A stretch of 36,257 nt of DNA, from NCBI RefSeq assembly GCF_900099735.1, contig NZ_FNDT01000025.1, positions 1 to 36,257 of the forward strand, read 5' to 3'. Below are positions 23,993 through 31,856 of this stretch, one piece after another (position 1 is the stretch's first letter; every line of letters begins with the position of its first letter). A program made the translations under genes and the position numbers. Source of the DNA: Arthrobacter subterraneus. Lineage in GTDB: Bacteria > Actinomycetota > Actinomycetes > Actinomycetales > Micrococcaceae. The notes below the pieces were generated by a model that saw nothing but the letters and a program-made list of their open reading frames with translations, ran no database searches and was not told where the DNA came from.

Positions 23993-25608
23993 TGTCTGCT
24001 ACCTGCCTTCTCGTGTTGGTTCCTGTCATACGAAGCGCTCCAGTGTGTTGTGAGGAGGCCTCCGATTTTGAGTGCTTCCTTGTCCAGCCCGTGGTCCTTG
24101 CCCCTGGCGAGCAGGGCATACTCGACCAGGGTCTGCCCGTCGGCGTTTTCGGTGGCTCGCACCCAGGCCCTGCGCCGGGGGATGCATAGTGTTGCCACCA
24201 GACCTATGAGTGCCAGTGAGGTGGAGATGAGCGCCATGGTTTTGCCCGGATCGAAGATGATATCCAGTGCTACGTAGCGCTTGAGGCCGTCAAAGGTGAT
24301 CGATCCTTTGCCCTGGGGGAGGTCGTAGGTTTGGTAGGCGCCCAGCACGATGCCCCCGTCGGAGGTGTTTCGCCCGTTGAGCTGGGTGAGGTTGGTGGTG
24401 TCCAGCTGGTACACGTTCCGCGGTGTGCCGTCGTTGAGCCCGAGATCCCCGTAGTAGGAGTTCAGGTTTAGCTGGGGGTTGAACGGGTCGGGATCTGATC
24501 CGAAGGCCACGCCGTTTTCGTCGACCACCGCTGTGGGTAGGAAGAACCCGACGAAACCGAGCTGGTCGGGTTGCGCGTCCGGGGCTTTGATCACGATGGT
24601 GGAGTTATAGGTGGCATCCTGCGGCAGGGCCGGCACCGGTCCCTGGTACGCGATGTTGCCGTTACCGTCGCGGACCGTGACCACCGGGGCATAACCATTG
24701 CCGATCAGGTAAACGTTGGTGCCGCCGAAACCGATCGGTTCGTTCACCCGCAACGTCTCGTTCCGGGGTTCAACTCCGGGGCGCTCCTGAACGGTCATGG
24801 AGCCGGTGAAATCTATGGGGTTGCCGTAGTTGGTTTCCCTGCGGTCGAACGTGACGTCGAAATCGTCCAGGGTGAGGGAAAACGGCACCAGCCAGTCAGT
24901 GTCGAAGTTCGTGCCCGGGAAGAAGGAGTCATAGGCGATTTCGGTATTGGTGAACCCCTCGTCCTCGATGACGAGCTTTTGTCCCCGGTACCCGAACAGC
25001 CCCCCGACGGCCACAGCGATGAGCACCCCGATCAGGGAGACATGGAACAGCAGGTTCCCTGCTTCCTTCAGGTACCCCCGTTCGGCGGCCACAGATGGAC
25101 TCGCCGTCTCGATGTCGCGCAGCTGCACCCGGTACCCTCGCCGGCGCAGAAGGACCGCTGCGTCCTGCACCGCAACCTCCGGGTCGATGTCACTGGAGGG
25201 TAGGAGCAGCGTCCCGTACTGGGGCATCCGGGAAAGCCTGCGCGGGGTGATCGGCGGCTGGGACCTCATGTGTTTCCAGTACACCGCTGCCCTGGGAATC
25301 ACGCAGCCAATCAACGAGATAAACAACAGCAGGTAGATCGCCGAGAACCACACTGATGAATACACGTCGAAGAACTGGAACCGGTCCAGCCACGGGCCAA
25401 CCTCAGGATTATCCACAAGGTACTGAGTAACCACCGCCGGATTCGCCGGACGCTGCGGAAACAGCGACCCCGGAACAGCCGCCACCGCCAGCAACAGCAA
25501 CAGCTGCAACGCCGTACGCATACTAGTCAACTGACGCCACGCCCACCGGAGCATTTCTACGGCAGTGAGCGAGACCGGCGGTGTCTTAGCCTTAGCGCTA
25601 GAAGCCAT
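23989..25608 (-). CDS. resB: ResB, cytochrome c synthase subunit
   Basis: About 539 residues from ATG 25608; a GTG at 25635 would add nine residues and neither has a strong ribosome site. Typical ResB layout: three N-terminal membrane segments (the first near LTSMRTALQLLLLLAVAAVPGSLFPQRPANP), a large extracytoplasmic domain, and a final segment (TMALISTSLALIGLVATLCIPRRRAWVR). It forms the haem ligation complex with CcsB. It heads the ten-gene operon running to 17607. Confidence 0.94.
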   Translation of the reverse strand: MASSAKAKTPPVSLTAVEMLRWAWRQLTSMRTALQLLLLLAVAAVPGSLFPQRPANPAVVTQYLVDNPEVGPWLDRFQFFDVYSSVWFSAIYLLLFISLIGCVIPRAAVYWKHMRSQPPITPRRLSRMPQYGTLLLPSSDIDPEVAVQDAAVLLRRRGYRVQLRDIETASPSVAAERGYLKEAGNLLFHVSLIGVLIAVAVGGLFGYRGQKLVIEDEGFTNTEIAYDSFFPGTNFDTDWLVPFSLTLDDFDVTFDRRETNYGNPIDFTGSMTVQERPGVEPRNETLRVNEPIGFGGTNVYLIGNGYAPVVTVRDGNGNIAYQGPVPALPQDATYNSTIVIKAPDAQPDQLGFVGFFLPTAVVDENGVAFGSDPDPFNPQLNLNSYYGDLGLNDGTPRNVYQLDTTNLTQLNGRNTSDGGIVLGAYQTYDLPQGKGSITFDGLKRYVALDIIFDPGKTMALISTSLALIGLVATLCIPRRRAWVRATENADGQTLVEYALLARGKDHGLDKEALKIGGLLTTHWSASYDRNQHEKAGSRQ

Positions 25609-25820
25609 CAGCAGGTGATCCCGTAACGGCAACACTGGCCAGGGGTTGGCTGTGATCGAACTGGCCGACGGGGTCTGTATCGTCTCCGAAGACCTGCACC
25701 CACGCTCGTACCGGCCCGGTGAGGGCGGACCAACGGTCAGCCAAAAAATGATTTCCAGTCAGATTATCGTGTAGCACAATTGGTTCTCCTACCGATCCGA
25801 GTGCAACCCTATCCCGAAAG

Positions 25821-25837
25821 TTCTACAGCGTGTAGAA
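25821..25837. promoter_or_regulatory. Perfect 17-bp palindrome between lspA and resB
   Basis: TTCTACA-GCG-TGTAGAA is a perfect inverted repeat with seven-base arms. It lies just past the lspA stop and about 210 bases upstream of the resB start on the same strand. It lacks a T-run, so an operator for the resB operon is more likely than a terminator; TACA...TGTA cores recall CopY/BlaI-type sites, but the spacing differs. Confidence 0.45.
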
Positions 25838-25844
25838 CGGGGGG

Positions 25845-26411
25845 CTATGTCGGCTCGGATGGCCTGTGGGCGGATGGAGGGTTCTTCGGATCCTGGTTTT
25901 CGATGGCATGGTGAGGCGCCGGAGACCGCGAGTCAGCCATTACCGTGGAGAGGGTGAGGGCTATGACGCCAAGGGTGATCAGCACGTCGGCGAGATTGAA
26001 GGTCGGAAACCAGCCCGTGTGAAAATAATCGACTACTCCGGACCCATCGAGACGGTCGATGAAGTTGCCCGCGGCACCGCCGAGCACTGCGCTCAAACCC
26101 AGCAGAGATAACCAGTGGCCGCGCTTGGACGCCTGTAGCCAGAGGAACACTGTCACCGCGGTCGTGATTGCGCCGGTGAGAACCACCACCATCCAAGGCG
26201 GCAGGCCGGCGCCGATACTGAACGCGACGCCGGTATTATAGCCGACCCGGATAGTCAGCACCCCGAAATCGATGGACTGTCCAGTGGCCAGGCGGGCCTC
26301 GACCAGTGCCTTCAGCGCAAGGTCCGCGGCGGCGAATAGAGCAGCTAAACCCAGCCACGCAGCAGGTACGCCGAGCTTCAGGGGCCGGGATGAACCAGAT
26401 TCGCGGCTCAT
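25845..26411 (-). CDS. lspA: Lipoprotein signal peptidase
   Basis: A 188-residue four-helix membrane aspartyl protease that removes signal peptides from prolipoproteins. Conserved blocks: Asp30, YNTGVAFS (Asn59), GGAAGNFIDRLDGSGVVDYF (Asn116, Arg120, catalytic Asp128) and FNLADVLI (Asn139, catalytic Asp142). The start overlaps the ATPase stop as ATGA. lspA copies inside Cd/Pb resistance operons are known; such copies are accessory to the chromosomal gene. Confidence 0.95.
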   Translation of the reverse strand: MSRESGSSRPLKLGVPAAWLGLAALFAAADLALKALVEARLATGQSIDFGVLTIRVGYNTGVAFSIGAGLPPWMVVVLTGAITTAVTVFLWLQASKRGHWLSLLGLSAVLGGAAGNFIDRLDGSGVVDYFHTGWFPTFNLADVLITLGVIALTLSTVMADSRSPAPHHAIENQDPKNPPSAHRPSEPT

Positions 26412-28372
26412 CGGGTGATTCCTGCGGCGTCGCGTTCAGGGGACATGGTGAGGACCGGTGCCGTCCGGGTGATCCGTCCGGCGCGCAGTCCGTTGCCGAT
26501 GACGAGGACTTCGGTCAGTTCGTGTATCAGCACCACCGCAGCGAGTCCGAGCACTCCGAACAGGGCCAGAGGGATCAGTACCGCGATGAGCAGCAGCGAC
26601 ATCCCGATGTTTTGCAGCATGATGCGGCGGGTCCGCCGGGCGTGGCTGAGCACTTTGGGGAGGTGATTGAGATCCTCGCCCATCAGTGCGATATCCGCCG
26701 TTTCGATGGCCACATCCGTACCCATGGCACCCATCGCGATACCGGTATCCGCCGTTGCCAGGGCGGGTGCGTCGTTGATGCCGTCACCGACCATGGCCAC
26801 CGGTTGGCGTGCTTGCAGTGCGCGGACCGCCTGTGCTTTGTCTTCCGGGCGCAGATCGGCGTGCACCGTAGTGATGCCCGCTTCGGCTGCCAGGGCGTGA
26901 GCGGTGATGGTGTTGTCGCCGGTCAGCATCACGGTTTCGTAGCCGGCCACGGATAACTGGCGAACCACCTCCGGGGCTTCGGGCCGTAGCTCGTCGCGGA
27001 CCGCGACAGCGCCGATAACCGTGTGGTTTTCCTCGATGAGCACTGCGGTGGCCCCGGCCTGTTGCATCCGCTCTACCACCGCGTGCATGGTGCCGGGATC
27101 GATCCAGCCCGGCCGGCCCAGCCGAACCGGCAGCCCGTTCAAGGTGCCTTGCACTCCTGCCCCGGGAACGGAGACAACATCGACTGCCTCCGCTGGTACA
27201 CCGGCGGAGGCGAGGATGGCCCGGGCCAGAGGGTGCTCGCTGCGGGCTTCGAGGGCAGCAGCGACGGCCAGGACGCGTTCCTCGTTTGCTGGGATGCTGG
27301 CGGCGACTTCGACGACTGCCGGATTGTTCCGGGTCAGTGTGCCGGTCTTGTCCAGGGCTATGATGCGGATCTTGCCCAATGTTTCCACCGCGGCGCCGCC
27401 CTTGATCAAGACTCCGATCCTGCTGGCAGCACCGACGGAGGCGACAACCGTGACGGGAACCGAGATGGCCAGCGCGCACGGTGAGGCGGCCACCAACACC
27501 ACCAGGGCACGCTCGAACCACAGCAGCGGGTCGCCGACCAGGAACCCGAAAACAATGATCAATCCCGCAGCGATCAGGATGCCGGGCACGAGTTTCCCGG
27601 CGATCCTGTCCGCGAGACGCTGGCTGGCACCCTTGCGCGACTGCTCCCGTTCAACGATGTGTACGATCCGGGCCAGCGAATTATTCTCTGCCGTCGAGGT
27701 GGCCTGAACTTCCAGCGGTCCGGAGCCGTTGATGGAGCCGGCGAACACCTCATCACCGGGTCCGGCCTCGACGGGAACCGATTCACCGGTCAATGCCGAG
27801 GTATCCAAAGCCGTGCGTCCAGCCCTGATGGTCCCGTCGGTGGCGATCCGCTCACCGGGACGGACGATCATCAGGTCCCCGGGCACAAGGTCCGCGGGAG
27901 CCACCGTGGTTTCAACGCCGTGCCGCAGTACCCGGGCCTCCTTCGGTGCCAGGTCCAGCAGTGCGCGAAGGCCGCGACGGGCGCGGGCAACCGAGTATTC
28001 CTCCAGTCCTTCAGCGATCGCATACAGGAACGCCAGCGCAGCAGCTTCGGCCAGTTGCCCCAGCAGCAAGGCCCCTACCGCCGCGATGGTCATCAGGGTG
28101 CCCACACCGATTCCGCCCTTGAGGAGTCGGCGAAGTGTTGATGGTACGAAGGTCCACGCGGCCAGCGCCAGCGCAGCCGCTTCCAAGGGGATCGGGAGCC
28201 AGCCCTGGACTCCACCAGTGTCCGCTAACCATCCGCTCAGGAGCAGGACTCCGGAGATCAGGGCGAGGCGGATCTCGGTGACCTGCCAAAACCCTTCAGG
28301 CTCCTGTTCCTGTCCGCCCGGATTTGTTGTGTCGGATACGTTCTTGGTCGGACCGCAGCATGCGTCGCTCAT
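26408..28372 (-). CDS. P1B-type heavy-metal ATPase with SPC motif (P1B-4-like)
   Basis: A 654-residue ATPase from ATG 28372, which overlaps the regulator stop as ATGA (an open frame upstream to 28423 is out of context). Landmarks: TGES (195-198), the membrane motif SPC (297-299, VAASPCALAISVP), phosphorylation site DKTGTLT (Asp341), SEHPLA (His380), GDGINDAP (529-536), and HELTE in a late membrane helix (617-621). There is no N-terminal HMA domain, only a short CC-containing start (MSDACCGP). SPC with a helix-8 HE is characteristic of the P1B-4 group (Co, Zn, Fe, sometimes Cd), not the CPC copper and zinc pumps. It exports the metal sensed by the upstream ArsR. Confidence 0.93.
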   Translation of the reverse strand: MSDACCGPTKNVSDTTNPGGQEQEPEGFWQVTEIRLALISGVLLLSGWLADTGGVQGWLPIPLEAAALALAAWTFVPSTLRRLLKGGIGVGTLMTIAAVGALLLGQLAEAAALAFLYAIAEGLEEYSVARARRGLRALLDLAPKEARVLRHGVETTVAPADLVPGDLMIVRPGERIATDGTIRAGRTALDTSALTGESVPVEAGPGDEVFAGSINGSGPLEVQATSTAENNSLARIVHIVEREQSRKGASQRLADRIAGKLVPGILIAAGLIIVFGFLVGDPLLWFERALVVLVAASPCALAISVPVTVVASVGAASRIGVLIKGGAAVETLGKIRIIALDKTGTLTRNNPAVVEVAASIPANEERVLAVAAALEARSEHPLARAILASAGVPAEAVDVVSVPGAGVQGTLNGLPVRLGRPGWIDPGTMHAVVERMQQAGATAVLIEENHTVIGAVAVRDELRPEAPEVVRQLSVAGYETVMLTGDNTITAHALAAEAGITTVHADLRPEDKAQAVRALQARQPVAMVGDGINDAPALATADTGIAMGAMGTDVAIETADIALMGEDLNHLPKVLSHARRTRRIMLQNIGMSLLLIAVLIPLALFGVLGLAAVVLIHELTEVLVIGNGLRAGRITRTAPVLTMSPERDAAGITR

Positions 28373-28743
28373 CGTACTTCCTCCGTTCCCGGAGTGGAGG
28401 CCGTATTCCCATACACCGGGCACAGACTGACGGCGTTACCCGTTGCTGCTAATAGGACTTCGGCCTGAGACAACAGGTCCATCAGTTCGGGCCTGGCCAA
28501 TGAGTAGTAGACACTGCGCCCCTCAGCTCGTCCCGTGACCAAGCCACAATCACGCAGGCATGCCATATGCGCGGACACAGTGGATTGCGCCAGACCCAGT
28601 GACCCCGTCAGATCGCCGACGCGTGTCTCACCGCCTGCCATCGCCTTCACGATCGCCAGCCGGGTCGGATCGCTCAGCGAATGGAACAGGGCCACCGCAG
28701 GATCCAGCTGCCGCACAGTCGCACAGGCCGCTTTTATCGTCAT
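28369..28743 (-). CDS. ArsR/SmtB metal-responsive repressor, cysteine-rich
   Basis: A 124-residue winged-helix regulator (DPTRLAIVKAMAGGETRVGDLTGSLGLAQSTVSAHMACLRDCGLVTGRAEGRSVYYSL). Cys62 and Cys66 in ACLRDC sit in the recognition-helix position used by CmtR, with Cys7 near the start and Cys108 in SLCPVYG as further candidates. It probably represses its own operon with the ATPase and lspA, releasing DNA when Cd, Pb or a similar thiophilic ion binds. The start codon lies inside the operator-like inverted repeat at 28730-28757. Confidence 0.92.
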   Translation of the reverse strand: MTIKAACATVRQLDPAVALFHSLSDPTRLAIVKAMAGGETRVGDLTGSLGLAQSTVSAHMACLRDCGLVTGRAEGRSVYYSLARPELMDLLSQAEVLLAATGNAVSLCPVYGNTASTPGTEEVR

Positions 28744-28757
28744 AAAGCGATAATAGC
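28730..28757. promoter_or_regulatory. Operator-like inverted repeat at the arsR start
   Basis: GCTTTTATCG (28730-28739) and CGATAATAGC (28748-28757) are inverted copies matching at 9 of 10 positions, 8 bases apart, spanning the start codon. A/T-rich repeats of this layout are typical ArsR/SmtB binding sites. Confidence 0.7.
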
Positions 28758-28869
28758 ATTTCCAACAGATGATTGGTTCGATGCCGATCTTGTGGGCACT
28801 CCTTCAAAGCCTCAAGGCAGCGATTTCCGGACGTTGCAGACATTGCTCTGACCGGTAGCATCCGGCAGG

Positions 28870-31230
28870 TTAAAGCCACGTCTTTCTTTTTGGTTGAAAG
28901 GGGTTCCGGAGAGAGTGAGGCAGGAGTTGAGCCCTGAACCGGCTGGAAAGTTTAGTGGAACGGCGCAGGGCCTTGATGACCGTCTGCACGTCCTCCCAGT
29001 TGGGAAGCGTTCCGGCGGCTTGGCGGGTGAAGCCAGTTGTTGGAGCATATTCCTCAATCTCGTAGGCGTACTGAAGCTTTGACAGCGAAACCGCTGCCTG
29101 GCCGTCGAGCGCGGCCTCCAGCTTCAGACGTTCAGCGAATGAGCGGGGTGTATCCGATGACATCCGTCGATAGCCGTAATCGGCTGCTATCTCGGTCGTC
29201 TCGGCCCACGCTATCCGGGCGGGGTTATGGATAGTAGTACCCGAGGTGAGTAACCGGCGGCGGTGGGCGGACCGCGTCCTGCGTCTGAGAAATGGTGTAA
29301 CGCAAATCAGTGCGAGCAGCATCCCGGTTGTCACAGCCCAGCTTCGCCCTGAACCGTCACGACCCTCTGGAGCATCGGATTGATCCGGGCTGGTGGCCGG
29401 TGTGGAAGGAGGAGACCCAGCGGCGTCCAATGGCGAATCTCGGGGTGTGAGGCTATCGTCGGCTACTGCCTCGGGAGGTAACGGTTGGGCTTGGGCATAG
29501 TCCGGGACAGCGCTGCGGCCCGGGGTGGGTTCGAACTTCACCCAGCCAACGTTCCGGAAATAGAGCTCGGGCCAGGCGTGAGCATCCCGTGAATCGACGG
29601 CGAATTCCGTGAGCTCCTCGCCACGGGGACCCTCAACTGTATTTCCGGTGGGCGTGCCTGGGGCGTAACCGACCGCAACCCGGCTTGGGATCCCGAGAAG
29701 TCGTGCCATCACGGCCATAGTGCCAGCGAAATGGACACAATACCCGGCCTTCACCTCCAGAAAACGTTCGATCACTCCCATACTGTTTCCGTCATAGCCA
29801 CCGTCCACCGGCGCTTCCAGGGAATACGTGAACTCTTCGCTCCTTAGATAGTTCTGGATCGCCATGGCCTTGTCATAGGGGTTGGCCGTTTCAGCCGTCA
29901 ACTCTCGCGCTGTTGTCTCAATTGGCGCTGGAATGTCATCGGGCAGCGCGATGAAAGCCTGGGGAACTTCCCCGTCCGGAACGGGTCCTATGCCCGCAAG
30001 AAGTTCGCGCGTGAGTGTCGGGATTGAACTGCGAACTTGATAACTTTGCTGCGCCGTGGATCCGCCGTCCGCTGCCAGTATGGTGAGGTTCTGCGGGTCC
30101 CAGGTCCACCTGCCCTCAAGGTTCGTGACGCTGATCGGCGCATACGGAGCCAGCAGCCATGGACTTGTAAAGCTCTGCGTCGTGATCGTCGTCAGTATGG
30201 GGCTTCCATCGGAGATGGGCTCACCTGCCCTGATCTCTTCAATTCCAGCGCGCCGGGAATCCAGCCGCTGGTCCGGCTCCCACCGTTGGCCGGAAAAATC
30301 TTCCAAAGTCGATGAACGCAGATACAACGGTTCCATCGCATTGGTGGCATAGGTGATCCGTCCGAAGCCGGCCGGATTGCGCAGGTCATTACCCAGCGTT
30401 ACGCTCGGATTCAACCCGGTCGCAGCACCCCACGGATTCAGGCGGGAACCCTGCGGAAACAAGCCTGAATCGAATCCCGGGGTCACCAACGGCAGCATGA
30501 TGGTGATGGTCAGTGCCGTGGCGCCTATCGACACTGCCCAGGTGAGGTGCCCCTCAGAGGATCTGCCGGTACCGGCGGTCCTCCTCGGGCGCTCCCGCCA
30601 TTGTGCAACGGCGAGGAGAAGCAAGTAACCGGTCACGGCGGCGACGAACGCAGGAATTCCTATGCTGTCCGTTTTGATAATCGCGGCAGGGAAAAGAACC
30701 ATCAGGAGAATGATTCCGCTGGCCGCCGGCATCCTGAGAGTGATGGCCGAAGTGTCTACCAGTACCGCGATCAGCCCCGTTGTGGCACTGACGACGAGGA
30801 GAATCCCCACATCAGGAAGGACTGGTGCCAGCTGCGAGACCACGGTGTCTTCGGCGTTATTTAGCAAAAGGGTGACCCGTTCCGGGGTGTCCGGCCCTGG
30901 AATGACGCCGAGGATGCTCTGGTCCGGAAAATACTGCCAGTTCAGCACGCCGACCAGGGCTAGTAGGCCGGCCACGAAGATCAGCGGACCCGGGAAGCCC
31001 AGGCTTCGTATGACCGCCATGGCGGTGGACACACTGCCCACCGTAAGAATGACGGGGGGTAACCAGAGCCAGCCTTCAATGACACCATTGAGGCTCAGCG
31101 ATGCCAGAATCACCGCTGTCATCGAGACCAGCGAAAGCACTAGGTGCCGTTGCTCATGTGCAGCATGGCCCGGCTGGGCCGGAACGAGACTCTCCTCCGA
31201 TCTATACGGTGCCGGATGCGTGGCCGTCAT
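28870..31230 (-). CDS. TgpA-like membrane transglutaminase-fold protein
   Basis: A 786-residue protein from ATG 31230; a longer open frame to 31395 adds a low-complexity basic stretch and is less likely. About six membrane segments (30-250), an extracytoplasmic transglutaminase domain with AGYCVHFAGTMAVMARLLGIPSRVAVGYAPG (Cys498), DAHAWPELYF (His551) and VKFEPTPG (Glu567), then a Pro/Ser linker, one more membrane segment (about 645-660) and a cytoplasmic tail. Relatives usually sit beside MoxR ATPase and DUF58 genes; none is present here. The substrate is unknown. Confidence 0.88.
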   Translation of the reverse strand: MTATHPAPYRSEESLVPAQPGHAAHEQRHLVLSLVSMTAVILASLSLNGVIEGWLWLPPVILTVGSVSTAMAVIRSLGFPGPLIFVAGLLALVGVLNWQYFPDQSILGVIPGPDTPERVTLLLNNAEDTVVSQLAPVLPDVGILLVVSATTGLIAVLVDTSAITLRMPAASGIILLMVLFPAAIIKTDSIGIPAFVAAVTGYLLLLAVAQWRERPRRTAGTGRSSEGHLTWAVSIGATALTITIMLPLVTPGFDSGLFPQGSRLNPWGAATGLNPSVTLGNDLRNPAGFGRITYATNAMEPLYLRSSTLEDFSGQRWEPDQRLDSRRAGIEEIRAGEPISDGSPILTTITTQSFTSPWLLAPYAPISVTNLEGRWTWDPQNLTILAADGGSTAQQSYQVRSSIPTLTRELLAGIGPVPDGEVPQAFIALPDDIPAPIETTARELTAETANPYDKAMAIQNYLRSEEFTYSLEAPVDGGYDGNSMGVIERFLEVKAGYCVHFAGTMAVMARLLGIPSRVAVGYAPGTPTGNTVEGPRGEELTEFAVDSRDAHAWPELYFRNVGWVKFEPTPGRSAVPDYAQAQPLPPEAVADDSLTPRDSPLDAAGSPPSTPATSPDQSDAPEGRDGSGRSWAVTTGMLLALICVTPFLRRRTRSAHRRRLLTSGTTIHNPARIAWAETTEIAADYGYRRMSSDTPRSFAERLKLEAALDGQAAVSLSKLQYAYEIEEYAPTTGFTRQAAGTLPNWEDVQTVIKALRRSTKLSSRFRAQLLPHSLRNPFQPKRKTWL

Positions 31231-31650
31231 CGTCGTCCCGGTCGCCGAGCGCGTACTGGCCCCATCCGGACTGATGCGCCGCGCTCGTTTGCTCCTCGTA
31301 GTGCCACCGGCAGCTGGACCGGAGTTGGGGGATCGCACACCGCAGCGGTGTCCTGCACGCGAAGCCAGGACGGCCTCGGCCGCAGTAGTCCACAAAGGTT
31401 CCGGCTTTGGGTATCCATGGGGTCTCTTAATGGGCGCAGTTAACGGACTACTTGTGACAACTTCCTTCCGTGAAAAGTTCCACGCAGTAGGAGACCACCG
31501 CCGGAAGAGATAACCGTCCTATCCGGCCTCCAAGAGGTCAAAGAAGGTCTAAGCAGGATGCGTGAAATCGTGACAGCTGCGCAGGCTTTCCCCAAGGTCT
31601 CCACATCAAACTGAGTTTCTGCAGCATCCACGCGCGTATAGAGGCGAGTA
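31231..31650. other. Intergenic region upstream of the transglutaminase gene
   Basis: About 420 bases holding the divergent upstream sequence of the transglutaminase gene and of the second oxidase. No gene, RNA signature or strong repeat was recognised; open frames here are antisense extensions. Confidence 0.45.
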
Positions 31651-31830
31651 ATGGCGATTGAAGAGATCGCGCTGGCCCGGCAGGATGCGGCTGACCTGAG
31701 GTCTGGGGAGGCAGCCGACCGTCCCAACGGATTCACGCGAGAAGTACTTCCGATCCTGATTAGCACGCCGATGCGCTCGACCGCACCGGACTCGCGCATC
31801 GCCGCCGAAGCGTTGCCCACTGGACGCTGA
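31651..31830 (+). CDS. Possible small protein, 59 residues
   Basis: ATG GCG ATT... to TGA encodes MAIEEIALARQDAADLRSGE... ending EALPTGR, with GAGG six bases upstream of the ATG, and stops 26 bases before the GTG of the second oxidase. No family is recognised; it could be a short upstream gene of that operon or chance. Confidence 0.35.
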   Translation: MAIEEIALARQDAADLRSGEAADRPNGFTREVLPILISTPMRSTAPDSRIAAEALPTGR

Positions 31831-31856
31831 AGAGTCCCAAGACCAGGAGTCGCACC

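Noticed and set aside
23399..24277. 292-codon plus-strand frame across ccsB and resB
   Set aside because: Gly/Asp-rich product antisense to two clear cytochrome maturation genes.
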